Source of the DNA: Gemmatimonadota bacterium
Lineage (GTDB): Bacteria; Gemmatimonadota; Gemmatimonadetes; Gemmatimonadales; Gemmatimonadaceae
DNA length: 64,000 nucleotides
Direction of reading: 5' to 3'
Assembly (NCBI GenBank): GCA_016719105.1
Contig: JADKAQ010000046.1
Span: 62,001-126,000 of the forward strand
Shown: positions 26,364 to 34,949 of the stretch, one piece after another
How positions within the stretch are numbered: the first letter of the stretch is position 1
Layout of the letters: the number at the start of each line of letters is the position of its first letter
Notes under the pieces: model-generated
Database searches by the model: none
The model's input: the letters and a program-made list of their open reading frames with translations, nothing else
Told to the model about the DNA's origin: nothing
Translations under genes and position numbers: made by a program

Positions 26364-27908
26364 GTGACGTTTGCATCGCTTGCCCTGCATCCCAGCCTGC
26401 TGCGCGGGCTCAAGGAGCTTGGCTTCACTCGCCCGACCCCGATCCAGAACGACGCGATCCCGCACGCCATCGAGGGGCGCGACCTCCTCGCGTGCGCGGC
26501 GACCGGGAGCGGAAAGACCGCCGCCTTCCTGTTACCGATCCTGCATCGCCTCATCGAACGTCCCCGCGGCACGACGCGCGCGCTGGTCCTCACCCCCACG
26601 CGCGAGTTGGCGGCGCAGATCCTCGAGGACCTCAACGACCTCTCCGTGCACACGCCCATCACCGCCGCGGCGATCTACGGGGGCGTGGGGATGGGACCGC
26701 AGGAGCATGCCCTGCGCAGTGGCGTCGACGTCATCGTCGCGACCCCGGGGCGCCTGCTCGACCACCTCAAGCAGTCGTACGCCAGTCTCGCCCATATCGA
26801 GCACCTCGTCCTCGACGAAGCGGACCGGATGCTCGACATGGGCTTCCTGCCGGATATCCGGCGGATCCTCAAACAGCTCCCGACCAAGCGTCAGACGCTG
26901 TTCTTCAGCGCCACCATGCCGGGACCCATCGGCCAGCTCGCGCACGAGATGCTGCGCAATCCGGCGACGATCAACCTCGAGCGCAAGGCGGCCCCCGCGG
27001 TGGGGATCACGCAGGCGGTCTACCCCGTCTCGCAGGACCTCAAGTCGTCGCTCCTGTTGCAGCTGCTGGTCCGGGGCGAGATGCAGGAGGTGCTGGTCTT
27101 CACGCGCACCAAGCATCGCGCCGACCGCCTGCAGAAGTTCCTCGCCAAGCATGACATCGCGGCCGAGCGCATCCACGGCAACCGCTCGCAGCCGCAACGC
27201 ACCGAGGCGCTGGCCGGCTTCAAGAGCGGGAAGTATCGCGTCCTGGTGGCCACCGACATCGCCGCCCGCGGAATCGACGTCGAGGAACTCGGGCACGTGG
27301 TGAACTTCGACGTCCCCATGGCGCCGGAGGACTACATCCACCGTGTGGGGCGCACGGGGCGCGCGCAGGCCACGGGCGATGCCTTCACCTTCGTCTCGCC
27401 CGAAGAAGAGGCCGACCTGGCCGACATCGAGCGCAAGCTCTCCCGCCGGCTGCAACGTGTGATCCTTCCCGACTTCGACTACACGGCCCGCGTGGCCGAG
27501 CGCCTCGAGGTCTCGCAGGCCGAGCGGACCGCCAAGTGGCGCGAGCAGAAGGCCAAGGAGCGCGAGAACGCGAAAGCCAAGGCCGAGCGCAAGCTGCGCG
27601 CCGAGGCCGAGGAGCGCGCGCGTCGCGACGGCAGGTCGCAGCGTGACGCGGACCCGCGTCGCCGGCAGGAGGAGCGCGGTGGGGCGGGGCGCTCCAGCGG
27701 CGCGCCGCGCGGCGCATCCACATCGTCGGGACGCGGTGCGGGCTCAGCGTCTGGTGCGGCGGGCGGCGGGTCGAGCGGTGGGAGCGCACGCCCGTCGGGG
27801 CGTCCCTCGGGGCGTCCGGCTGGCCCTCGCCGAGGACCGGCCAAGGGACCCGGGAGCGGCCCGCGACAGGGTGGGGGCGAGCGTGGGGGCGGCGGTCGTC
27901 CTCGCTAG
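26364..27908 (+). CDS. DEAD-box RNA helicase (RhlE-like)
   Basis: 514 residues. The Q motif (FTRPTPIQNDAIPHAIEGRD), Walker A ATGSGKT, PTRELAAQ, TPGRLLDHL, DEAD in VLDEADRMLDMGF, FSATMP, and C-terminal VATDIAARGID and HRVGRTGR are all present. A highly charged helix and then a 100-residue Gly/Ser/Arg/Pro-rich tail (GGGSSGGSARPSGRPSGRP) follow, likely disordered and RNA-binding. The start is GTG 26364, with AAGGA six bases upstream; the open frame before it lacks helicase similarity. The 281-base leader before the gene holds no ORF I support and may carry cold-shock-type control. It unwinds RNA in ribosome assembly or decay. Confidence 0.93.
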   Translation: MTFASLALHPSLLRGLKELGFTRPTPIQNDAIPHAIEGRDLLACAATGSGKTAAFLLPILHRLIERPRGTTRALVLTPTRELAAQILEDLNDLSVHTPITAAAIYGGVGMGPQEHALRSGVDVIVATPGRLLDHLKQSYASLAHIEHLVLDEADRMLDMGFLPDIRRILKQLPTKRQTLFFSATMPGPIGQLAHEMLRNPATINLERKAAPAVGITQAVYPVSQDLKSSLLLQLLVRGEMQEVLVFTRTKHRADRLQKFLAKHDIAAERIHGNRSQPQRTEALAGFKSGKYRVLVATDIAARGIDVEELGHVVNFDVPMAPEDYIHRVGRTGRAQATGDAFTFVSPEEEADLADIERKLSRRLQRVILPDFDYTARVAERLEVSQAERTAKWREQKAKERENAKAKAERKLRAEAEERARRDGRSQRDADPRRRQEERGGAGRSSGAPRGASTSSGRGAGSASGAAGGGSSGGSARPSGRPSGRPAGPRRGPAKGPGSGPRQGGGERGGGGRPR

Positions 27909-27945
27909 GGGCCGGACGCGCGTCGGAGCACCGTCCGCACCGCGC

Positions 27946-29082
27946 ATGCGAGGCGCGATGGGCGTGCTACTCGTGGTCACCGCAGCGTGCGGCGGCGACC
28001 ACGCCTCACCCACGGCGACACCGGCCGCGCCGCTCCCCCCGCTCACCGTCCTCCTCGATTCCATTCGCCTGACAAGCGACCTGCCGGCGTTAGGCGCGGC
28101 GATCGTGACCAGCGGTGGCGTCGCGCAGCTCGAGGTCGTAGGCGTCCGGCGCTATGGCGGACGGAGCTATGCCACTCGCGACGATCGATGGCATCTCGGC
28201 TCCACGCTGAAGCACCAGGTCGCCGTCCTCGTGGCCAGGCTCGTCGCCGACGGCACGCTTTCCTGGTCCACGACGCTCCCCCAGTTCTTCCCGGAGCTCG
28301 CCGCCACGATGCGCCCCGAGTACCGCGCGGTGACGCTCCGCGACCTGCTGTCGCACACGTCGGCACTCCCGCGGGACTACGTGTCGGGGCTGGGTGACGC
28401 GCGCGCGGCCCGCGCGGCGGTGGTGCGGTGGGCGGCGCAGCAGCCTCCCGTCGCGACGCCGGGGACGTACGCGTACAGCAACATCAACTACATGGTGGCC
28501 GGTGCCATCGTCGAGCGCGCCCTCGATCAGGACTTCGAGCGGGTGATCGCCGAGCGGCTCTGGGCACCGTTAGGCATGGCGCGCGCGGGGTTCGGCCAGG
28601 CGGGGACCGCCGGCGCCGACGACGAACCGCTCGGCCACACCGTGCAGGCGAACGGCGCGCGCGCGACCTACGACGCCGCGACGCCGGGAGCCGACAACCC
28701 GGTCGAGTACGGCCCCGCCGGGCGCGCACACATGCCCCTCGCCGACTGGGCCCGTTTCATCTCGGCGCTCCTCGCCGCCGAGCAGGGGCGTGACACGCCG
28801 GTCCTGTCGTCGCAGGGGTGGCGCGCGCTCACGGCCCAGCCGTACGTCACCACCGGTAGCGACGGGTATGGCTACGGCATGGTCATCGCCACCCGCACCT
28901 GGTCGCTCGGCCGCGCCCTCTTTCACGACGGGACCAATACGCGACACTACGCGCTGGTAGGCGTTGCACCTGGTCGTGACTTCGCCATCCTGATCGTCAG
29001 CAACCAGTGGAGCGCCAGCATGGGAGCGACGATGGACCGGATCTTCGGCCGCTTGGTCGACTTCCACTTGCGGGGGCGCTGA
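27946..29082 (+). CDS. beta-lactamase-family serine hydrolase, lipoprotein
   Basis: 378 residues. The leader ends in a lipobox-like VVTAAC (Cys15), so the protein is probably membrane-anchored outside the cytoplasm. The class C beta-lactamase/esterase fold shows Ser-x-x-Lys at 86-89 (STLK), Tyr-x-Asn at 177-179 (YSN) and a C-terminal HDGTN in place of the KTG/HxG box. Such proteins are D-Ala-D-Ala peptidases, esterases or beta-lactamases; the sequence does not decide. ATG 27946 starts 37 bases after the helicase stop. The gene converges on the second permease, with a stem-loop between them. Confidence 0.85.
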   Translation: MRGAMGVLLVVTAACGGDHASPTATPAAPLPPLTVLLDSIRLTSDLPALGAAIVTSGGVAQLEVVGVRRYGGRSYATRDDRWHLGSTLKHQVAVLVARLVADGTLSWSTTLPQFFPELAATMRPEYRAVTLRDLLSHTSALPRDYVSGLGDARAARAAVVRWAAQQPPVATPGTYAYSNINYMVAGAIVERALDQDFERVIAERLWAPLGMARAGFGQAGTAGADDEPLGHTVQANGARATYDAATPGADNPVEYGPAGRAHMPLADWARFISALLAAEQGRDTPVLSSQGWRALTAQPYVTTGSDGYGYGMVIATRTWSLGRALFHDGTNTRHYALVGVAPGRDFAILIVSNQWSASMGATMDRIFGRLVDFHLRGR

Positions 29083-29083
29083 C

Positions 29084-29127
29084 GCGCGATGGCATCCTCG
29101 CGCGTCCGCGCGACGGCACCATCGCGC
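29084..29127. terminator. stem-loop between convergent genes
   Basis: Arms GCGCGATGG (29084-29092) and CCATCGCGC (29119-29127) are perfect, and the loop is itself GC-palindromic (CGCGCG repeats). It lies between the hydrolase and permease stops. There is no T-tract. Confidence 0.5.
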
Positions 29128-29140
29128 TAGAGCGCGGCGG

Positions 29141-31579
29141 TCACTCCGACCGGATCGCCAACACCGGATCGACCCCCGCCGCCCGCCGCGCGGGAATCCA
29201 GATCGCCACGGCCGCGACCGCCGCCAGCACCACCGGGACGACGACGAAGGTCAGCGGATCGATCGCGTTGCCGCCGTACAGCACGCCGCGGATGAGGCGC
29301 GCAGCACCGAACGCGGCACCCAGCCCGATCACACCGCCGATCACGACCAACGACAGCCCCTGTCGCATCACCATGCGAACGACCTCGCCGCGGGCCGCAC
29401 CGATCGCCATCCGGATCCCGATCTCCCGCGTGCGCTGGGCCACGGCGTAGGACATCACCCCGTACATGCCCACTGCCGCCAGGAGCAAGCCGAGCACGCC
29501 GAACACACCCAGCGCCGTCCCCGCCAGGCGCGCCGGCATCAGCGCAAAGCCCAGGTGATTGTTCAACGTGCGCACATCGGCCACCGGCATGTTGGCATCG
29601 AGCGCCGCCACCTCGGAGCGCAGCTGCGGAATGAACGACACCGGGTCGCCGTCGACCTTGAGGTGCACGGTCATCTCGCTGCGCCACTCCTGGGCCTGCG
29701 GGAAGTACATGAAGGCGGTCGGCTCCTCGCCAAGCCGGACGTACTTGCCCGTGGGCACGACCCCCACGACCGTACGGTCGCTCCCACCGACGCGGATGGT
29801 GCGACCGACCGCATTCCCCTGCGGGAAGAACCGCTCGACGAAGCGCTGGTTCACGACCACGACGCCAGCCGACAGGCTGTCGTCCCGCGGCTCGAAGCCG
29901 CGCCCCTCCACCAGCGAAATGCCCATCGCCTCGAAGTAGCCGGGGGTGGCCATGTTGTAGTTGATCGACATCCCCTCGTCAGGCGCCGGCGTATAGCCGG
30001 GGATCTCGACGCCGCGGTCGGAGTTGTTCAGTCCGAGCTGGACCGCGGCCGCCATCGCCACGTGCTTGACGCCGGGCAAGGCGCGCAGCCGATCGCCCAG
30101 CACGCGATAGAACTGCTCGGATCGCGCGCGCGAGTACCCCTGCAGCCCGGGATCGACCGTCGCGAGCAGCACACCCTCGCTAGTGAAGCCCTTGTCCACC
30201 GTGGTCGCCGACTCGAGGTTGCGCAGGAACAGCCCCGCACAGACGAGCAGCACCAGCGACAGCGCCATCTGCGCCACCACCAGCACGCGACTCAGGCGCG
30301 AGCGCGATCCCCCGGCCGGTGCCTCGCCCTTGAGCGACGGAATGAGGGCGGGCCGGGTGGCCTGCAGCGCCGGCACCAGCCCAAACAGGAAGCCGGTGCA
30401 GATCGTGACGCCTAACGCGAACAGGAGGACGGGGGCGCTGAGCCGCAGGTCGGGGGAAAAATCGAGGTCCATCGGGAGCGTCACGCGATTGGCGAGCGAG
30501 ACCGTCCACCACGCCACCACGATCCCGCACGCCCCCGCCACCAGCGCGAAGACGAGGCTCTCGGTCATGAGCTGCCGCACCAGCACGCCGCGCCGGGCGC
30601 CGATGCTCAGCCGCACGGCCATCTCGCGCCACCGATCCTGCGCCCGCGCCAGGAACAGGTTGGCGACGTTGACGCAGGCGATGAGGAGCAGCATCAGGAC
30701 GACCGCCATCACCACGCCGGTCAGCCCCACCTGCGCCGAGCGAAACATGGGATGAATCCCGGCGTCCTTCTGGGGAACCAGGGTGATCCCCGAGCGCTGG
30801 TAGAAGCCCGGGAAGTCGACGCGAAGCTCGCCTTCCAGCGCCCGAACCCGCGCGCGCGCCCGCTCCATCGTGACCCCGGGGGCGAGTCGCGCAATCAGGC
30901 TGGATGAGTTCTCGTCGCGTTCACGCATCGACTCGGCACCGAGCGGCTCGAGCTGCGCCAGCTGCATCAACGGAACCCACAACTCCGGCGTGATGAGCGG
31001 GAGGGTGCCGCGAAACTCGCGCGGGGTCACCCCGATGACGGTGTAGCTCGCGCCGTTGACGATGATCGACTTGCCGACGACGTCGGGGACGCCGCCAAAG
31101 CGGCGCTGCCAGGCGGCGTGGCTGATCACCGCGACCGGATGCGCCAGCTCTCCCACGTCCTCCGCGGGAATGAAGACGCGCCCGCGCGCCGCCCCTACGC
31201 CGAGCACGCTGAAGTAGTTGGCCGATACCATCTGGGCCATCACCCGCTCCGGCTGACCGTCAGCCGCAACGCTGAGCCGGGTGAACTTCCACAGGGCGAC
31301 GTCGCTGAAGACCCCCTTCGTGCGCTCCCGCACGTCCTTCCAGTGCGGGATGGAGTTGGAGCCGTACTCCATCGCCGGCCAGCTGCGATAGAGCTGCGCC
31401 AACTCATCGGCCTGCCGCACGCCGGGGAGCGGACGCAGCAGCAGCGCATCCACCACGGAAAAGACGGCGGTGTTGAGCCCGATGCCGAGCGCCAGCGTGA
31501 TGACGGCCAGTGCGGTGAAGACGGGCTTCTTGAGCAGGAGCCGGACCGCGAAGCGCAGGTCGTGCAGGAGGGTCGACAT
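29141..31579 (-). CDS. duplicated-orphan ABC permease (ADOP/MacB type)
   Basis: 812 residues. It starts directly with the first membrane unit (LLHDLRFAVRLLLKKPVFTALAVITLALGIGLNTAVFSVVDA), without the PadR-associated prefix of the other copy, and no padR gene is adjacent. Two MacB-core plus FtsX units follow (VVLMLLLIACVNVANLFLARAQDRWREMAVRLSIGARRG; GMYGVMSYAVAQRTREIGIRMAIGAARGEVVRM). The start is ATG 31579; the frame runs to 31687 without similarity. It is likely an efflux or export permease that borrows an ATPase encoded elsewhere. The promoter region 31580-31744 is locally AT-richer. Confidence 0.9.
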   Translation of the reverse strand: MSTLLHDLRFAVRLLLKKPVFTALAVITLALGIGLNTAVFSVVDALLLRPLPGVRQADELAQLYRSWPAMEYGSNSIPHWKDVRERTKGVFSDVALWKFTRLSVAADGQPERVMAQMVSANYFSVLGVGAARGRVFIPAEDVGELAHPVAVISHAAWQRRFGGVPDVVGKSIIVNGASYTVIGVTPREFRGTLPLITPELWVPLMQLAQLEPLGAESMRERDENSSSLIARLAPGVTMERARARVRALEGELRVDFPGFYQRSGITLVPQKDAGIHPMFRSAQVGLTGVVMAVVLMLLLIACVNVANLFLARAQDRWREMAVRLSIGARRGVLVRQLMTESLVFALVAGACGIVVAWWTVSLANRVTLPMDLDFSPDLRLSAPVLLFALGVTICTGFLFGLVPALQATRPALIPSLKGEAPAGGSRSRLSRVLVVAQMALSLVLLVCAGLFLRNLESATTVDKGFTSEGVLLATVDPGLQGYSRARSEQFYRVLGDRLRALPGVKHVAMAAAVQLGLNNSDRGVEIPGYTPAPDEGMSINYNMATPGYFEAMGISLVEGRGFEPRDDSLSAGVVVVNQRFVERFFPQGNAVGRTIRVGGSDRTVVGVVPTGKYVRLGEEPTAFMYFPQAQEWRSEMTVHLKVDGDPVSFIPQLRSEVAALDANMPVADVRTLNNHLGFALMPARLAGTALGVFGVLGLLLAAVGMYGVMSYAVAQRTREIGIRMAIGAARGEVVRMVMRQGLSLVVIGGVIGLGAAFGAARLIRGVLYGGNAIDPLTFVVVPVVLAAVAAVAIWIPARRAAGVDPVLAIRSE

Positions 31580-31744
31580 GTCGGTCCGGGCGTGCGAGAG
31601 GGAGGTGATCAACGGGGATGCCTCGGGTGGACAGTACGTTAACACCCAAAGGTTTGGTTTCTCCCCAACTCCTGCCCCGCGCCCCATTCCCGTGCCAGGG
31701 TGCGAGTGTCCCGCGCCCCCTTCCCACGCCGACCAGCCCGCCCG

Positions 31745-32380
31745 CTACCCCTGCGGGCGCGGCAGGCCAGCGCTCCCCGCGCGCGGGTCGGTCCCCTCCT
31801 TCGGCTCGCCCCGCCAGGCGAGCTCCCACTCGCAGAAGGCGTCGCCGACATGCGCACACCGCACATGCTTCACCCGGGGCATCTCCCCGCCGGCCTGGAG
31901 CAACGCCTGCCGGAGCCCCCCGGTCTGGCGCCGACAGAAGAGGGCGTCGCGCGAATCAAAGCCCGAAAGCCGCAGCACCGCCCGCGTCCCCTCCTCCTCC
32001 ACCACCTCCATGTCGCCGGGCGAATAGAAGAGCCGGAACAGCGACACGCTCTGGGTGAGGAACTCGTGCGGCGAGCGCTTGCGCAGGATCCCGCTGTAGA
32101 GCTGCACCCCGGTCGACTCGATCGAGTGCGCCCCGGATCGTTCCATCCACTGCGGGTCGCGCTCGCGCAGCACCGCATCGGCGGCGCGCCAGAGCGCGAG
32201 CAGCTCGATGTACGGGAGCTCGGCGGTCGCGTCGGTACTCGTCAGGCGGTCGCGCAGCCCCGGTTCCAGCGCCGAGAGCAGCTGCGCCAGTGCCGCCTCG
32301 CCGTGCACCACACGCACGTAGGCGAGCGTCGCCACCACCGTCGCCCCCTTCGTGACCGGCAACTTCGACGGTGCGCTCAT
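31745..32380 (-). CDS. V4R-like small-molecule-binding protein (tentative)
   Basis: 211 residues, the last gene of the minus-strand lipid/ester operon; its ATG overlaps the acyl-CoA ligase stop (ATGA). The N-terminal 100 residues are helical (HGEAALAQLLSALEPGLRDRL). The C-terminal half ends with the pattern MPRVKHVRCAHVGDAFCEWELAW, a Cys-x6-Cys-x-Trp/Phe-x-x-x-Trp ending that recalls 4-vinyl-reductase (V4R) and the myxobacterial TIGR02265-type proteins. V4R domains bind small hydrophobic or aromatic ligands, so it may sense the pathway substrate. There is no DNA-binding domain. Family assignment is low confidence; the gene itself is well supported by coupling. Confidence 0.6.
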   Translation of the reverse strand: MSAPSKLPVTKGATVVATLAYVRVVHGEAALAQLLSALEPGLRDRLTSTDATAELPYIELLALWRAADAVLRERDPQWMERSGAHSIESTGVQLYSGILRKRSPHEFLTQSVSLFRLFYSPGDMEVVEEEGTRAVLRLSGFDSRDALFCRRQTGGLRQALLQAGGEMPRVKHVRCAHVGDAFCEWELAWRGEPKEGTDPRAGSAGLPRPQG

Positions 32381-33924
32381 CCCTCCCCTCCCGTCGCGCT
32401 CGAGGCGAGGGCGACCAGCGCCCCGCGATCCACCTTGCCGGAGCCCAGCCGCGGCAGTTCGGAGAGCACGGTCACTCCCTTGGGAACCTTGTATGCCGCC
32501 AGGCGTGCGCGCCCCCAGCGCAGCAACTCGTCAGGCACCACCGCGGCACCACGACGCGCCACGACGAACGCGCGCCCCACTTCGCCCCACTTGGCGTCGC
32601 CCACGCCGATCACCGCCACCTCGGCGACCGATGGATGCTCGATCAGCACCGACTCCACCTCGCCGGGATAGACGTTCTCGCCCCCGGAGATGAACATCTC
32701 CTTCCGCCGCCCACAGATGCGATAGGCCCCGTCGGCATCGCGCACCGCAAGGTCGCCCGTGCGCAACCAGCCGTCCGAGGTCACCGCCTCGTCGGTGCGA
32801 ACGGGATCGTCGAAGTACGCGGAGAACATCTGCGGACCGCGCAGCAGGAGTTCGCCCGCCTGGTCAGCTTCGGCCTCGCTCCCGTCCGCCCGCGCGAGAC
32901 GCATCTCCAGGAATGGGACCGGCCACCCGACGCTCCCAGGTCGTCGCGGCGCCTCGTCGAGCGGCATGCTGAAGCAGTTGGGGCCGCACTCGGTGAGCCC
33001 GAACCCCTCCTTCATCCCATACCCTGCGGCACGCACGCGCTCCATCAGCGACACCGGGCACGGCGCACCGCCCGAGATGAAGCAGCGCAACGACGGGATC
33101 TCGCCCCCCCACGCCGGACTCTCGAGGAGCATCACGAGCTGCGTGGGGATCGTCAGGGCGACGGTGCACCCCTCCTCTGCGATGCCAGCCAGGTAGCCCG
33201 CCGGATCAAACTGGTCGAAGAGCACGACGCGCCCGCCGCGCTGCCAGAGCGGGGTGGCGAAGACGTTCCATCCCCCCGTGTGAAAGAACGGGGTTGAGAC
33301 CGGTGCGATGTCCTGCGCGCCGAGCTCCCACGCGGTCGTCGTCGCAACCGCGTTGTAGAAGAGCTGCCGGTGCGGGAGGACCGCCCCCTTCGGCGCTCCG
33401 GTCGAACCCGACGTGTACAGGATGAGCGCCGCGTCGTCCGCATCGACGCGTGCATCTGGCGGAAGGAGGACGCGCGATGCGAACGATGCAGGGGCGTCGC
33501 TGTCATCGGCCATCTCGATCCAGCGCGCCCCCGTCGCGACCACTCCTGCCGACTCGGCCAGGGCGCGGAAGCGCGACTCGGAGATCACGAGGGCGGGGCG
33601 GGCGTTCCCGACGATGCGCGAGAGTTCGGGAGCGGCCAACCGCCAGTTGAGCGGGACAAGGGCGGCCCGCATCCGACCACACGCGTACAGGAGCGCGACC
33701 TGCGCCGCACGATTGCCGGCGAGTGTCGCGACGCGGTCACCGGCCCCCACGCCATGCACGACGAGGAGGGCGCGCCACGACTCCACCAGGCGATCGAGCT
33801 CGCCATAGGTGAAGCGCTGGTCACGCGCCCGATCCACCAGCGCCACCCGATCGGGCGTCACCCGCCCCCACCAGCGAATGGGGTCCGGTGATGCCGGGAA
33901 GGTCGGTCGTGGCATCTCGGGCAT
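32377..33924 (-). CDS. AMP-dependent acyl-CoA synthetase/ligase
   Basis: 515 residues of the ANL superfamily. The AMP-binding P-loop is ILYTSGSTGAPKGAVLPH; A5-type motif GFGLTECGPN; A7 GWLRTGDLAVRDADGAYRICGRRKEMFISGGENVYPGEVE; and the catalytic Lys near the end is in LPRLGSGKVDRG. It makes acyl-adenylate and then acyl-CoA from a carboxylic acid, in the cytoplasm. Chain length is not readable; similarity is to medium-chain/aryl-type ligases. ATG 33924 follows the PHB-depolymerase stop by seven bases; GTG 33927 is an alternative. This is the second acyl-CoA ligase in the 12-kb block. Confidence 0.9.
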   Translation of the reverse strand: MPEMPRPTFPASPDPIRWWGRVTPDRVALVDRARDQRFTYGELDRLVESWRALLVVHGVGAGDRVATLAGNRAAQVALLYACGRMRAALVPLNWRLAAPELSRIVGNARPALVISESRFRALAESAGVVATGARWIEMADDSDAPASFASRVLLPPDARVDADDAALILYTSGSTGAPKGAVLPHRQLFYNAVATTTAWELGAQDIAPVSTPFFHTGGWNVFATPLWQRGGRVVLFDQFDPAGYLAGIAEEGCTVALTIPTQLVMLLESPAWGGEIPSLRCFISGGAPCPVSLMERVRAAGYGMKEGFGLTECGPNCFSMPLDEAPRRPGSVGWPVPFLEMRLARADGSEAEADQAGELLLRGPQMFSAYFDDPVRTDEAVTSDGWLRTGDLAVRDADGAYRICGRRKEMFISGGENVYPGEVESVLIEHPSVAEVAVIGVGDAKWGEVGRAFVVARRGAAVVPDELLRWGRARLAAYKVPKGVTVLSELPRLGSGKVDRGALVALASSATGGEG

Positions 33925-33931
33925 CACGTGC

Positions 33932-34945
33932 CTAACGGGCTCCCTGCGCGACGAAGAAGTCGACGACGAGCGCGCTCGCACTCGGCCCGCGCGGATCGGT
34001 GAACGTCCCCTCCGGCGCCCCACCCGACCAGGCGTGCCCCAGCTCGCGCACCATGACCAGGTACGAAAGCGGCGCCCCATCCTTGGCGCGGTAGGTGGAG
34101 CGCGTGACTCGATAGCCGCCCTCTTCGGTCACGGTGCGGTCGGTGCCGCCGCTCGTCGTGTCGAGCGGCTGCCCCTTGGCGAGGGCATTGGTGAGGAACC
34201 ACTGCTTGGCCGCCTGCGCCCCGTTGATGGGGGCGACCACGGCATCCGCCTCGCCATGCAGGACGAGCGTCGGGATGACGCGCGCGCGCCCCGCCATCGC
34301 CGCGAAGGCCGACTCGGCGAACGGTTCGGGACTCGGCACGCCGCGTTGCATGACGCCTAACGCATCCATCACGTTGCCGGCCGCCATGTGCACCAATCCC
34401 GAGTGAAGGGCGAGGGCCGAGTACTGCTCGGGATAGGCCGCCGCCACCAGCGACGCCATCGCCGCCCCGGCCGAGATGCCGGCAAGGTAGACGCGACGCG
34501 GGTCGCCGCCGTGGTCGGCGACGGCCTGCGAGGTCATCCCCGCGATGAGCGACGGCTCACCGGCATCACGCCGCTGGTGCGCGGGGTCGTACCAGTTCCA
34601 GCACTTCCGCGGGTTGTACTGCGCGGGTTGCTCCGGGTAGAGCACCATCCATCCGCGCTGCGTGGCGAGTTCGTGCAGGCGTGTCCCCTTGGCGATGTCG
34701 TCGGCGTCCTGCGTACAGCCGTGCAGCATCACCACGAGTGGTCGCCCGGTAGCCGGGGCATCCGCGTCAGGCAGGTAGAGCGCCCAGGGACGCTCTCCCG
34801 CCGCGTTGCGAAAGACCCCGCGCACCACACGCGTTCCCACGGGGGCGGCGGCGGAGGCCGTCGCCGGCACCGCCCCGCCCCCTCCGGCGACCGGCGGGGC
34901 ATCCAGCGCCCCGACGGCCGCCGCCAGGAGAATCATGTCCGTCAT
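33932..34945 (-). CDS. PHB depolymerase-like / feruloyl-esterase-like hydrolase
   Basis: 337 residues, alpha/beta hydrolase of the LpqC/PHB-depolymerase (esterase_phb) family. The oxyanion segment is VVMLHGCTQDADDIAKGT; nucleophile Ser158 sits in AGISAGAAMA; the Asp region is LVLHGEADAVVAP; the His is in ELGHAWSGG. All four are typical of family members that cleave poly-3-hydroxybutyrate or phenolic esters outside the cytoplasm. The N-terminus is hydrophobic but lacks a basic region, so export is likely yet not certain. ATG 34945 lies four bases after the TonB receptor stop, tying the enzyme to outer-membrane uptake. The TAG stop lies inside a CCTAACG motif copy. Confidence 0.85.
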   Translation of the reverse strand: MTDMILLAAAVGALDAPPVAGGGGAVPATASAAAPVGTRVVRGVFRNAAGERPWALYLPDADAPATGRPLVVMLHGCTQDADDIAKGTRLHELATQRGWMVLYPEQPAQYNPRKCWNWYDPAHQRRDAGEPSLIAGMTSQAVADHGGDPRRVYLAGISAGAAMASLVAAAYPEQYSALALHSGLVHMAAGNVMDALGVMQRGVPSPEPFAESAFAAMAGRARVIPTLVLHGEADAVVAPINGAQAAKQWFLTNALAKGQPLDTTSGGTDRTVTEEGGYRVTRSTYRAKDGAPLSYLVMVRELGHAWSGGAPEGTFTDPRGPSASALVVDFFVAQGAR

Positions 34946-34949
34946 CGGC

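Noticed and set aside
27643..27945. Upstream part of the serine hydrolase frame
   Set aside because: Overlaps the Gly/Ser-rich tail of the helicase; the lipoprotein leader begins at 27946.
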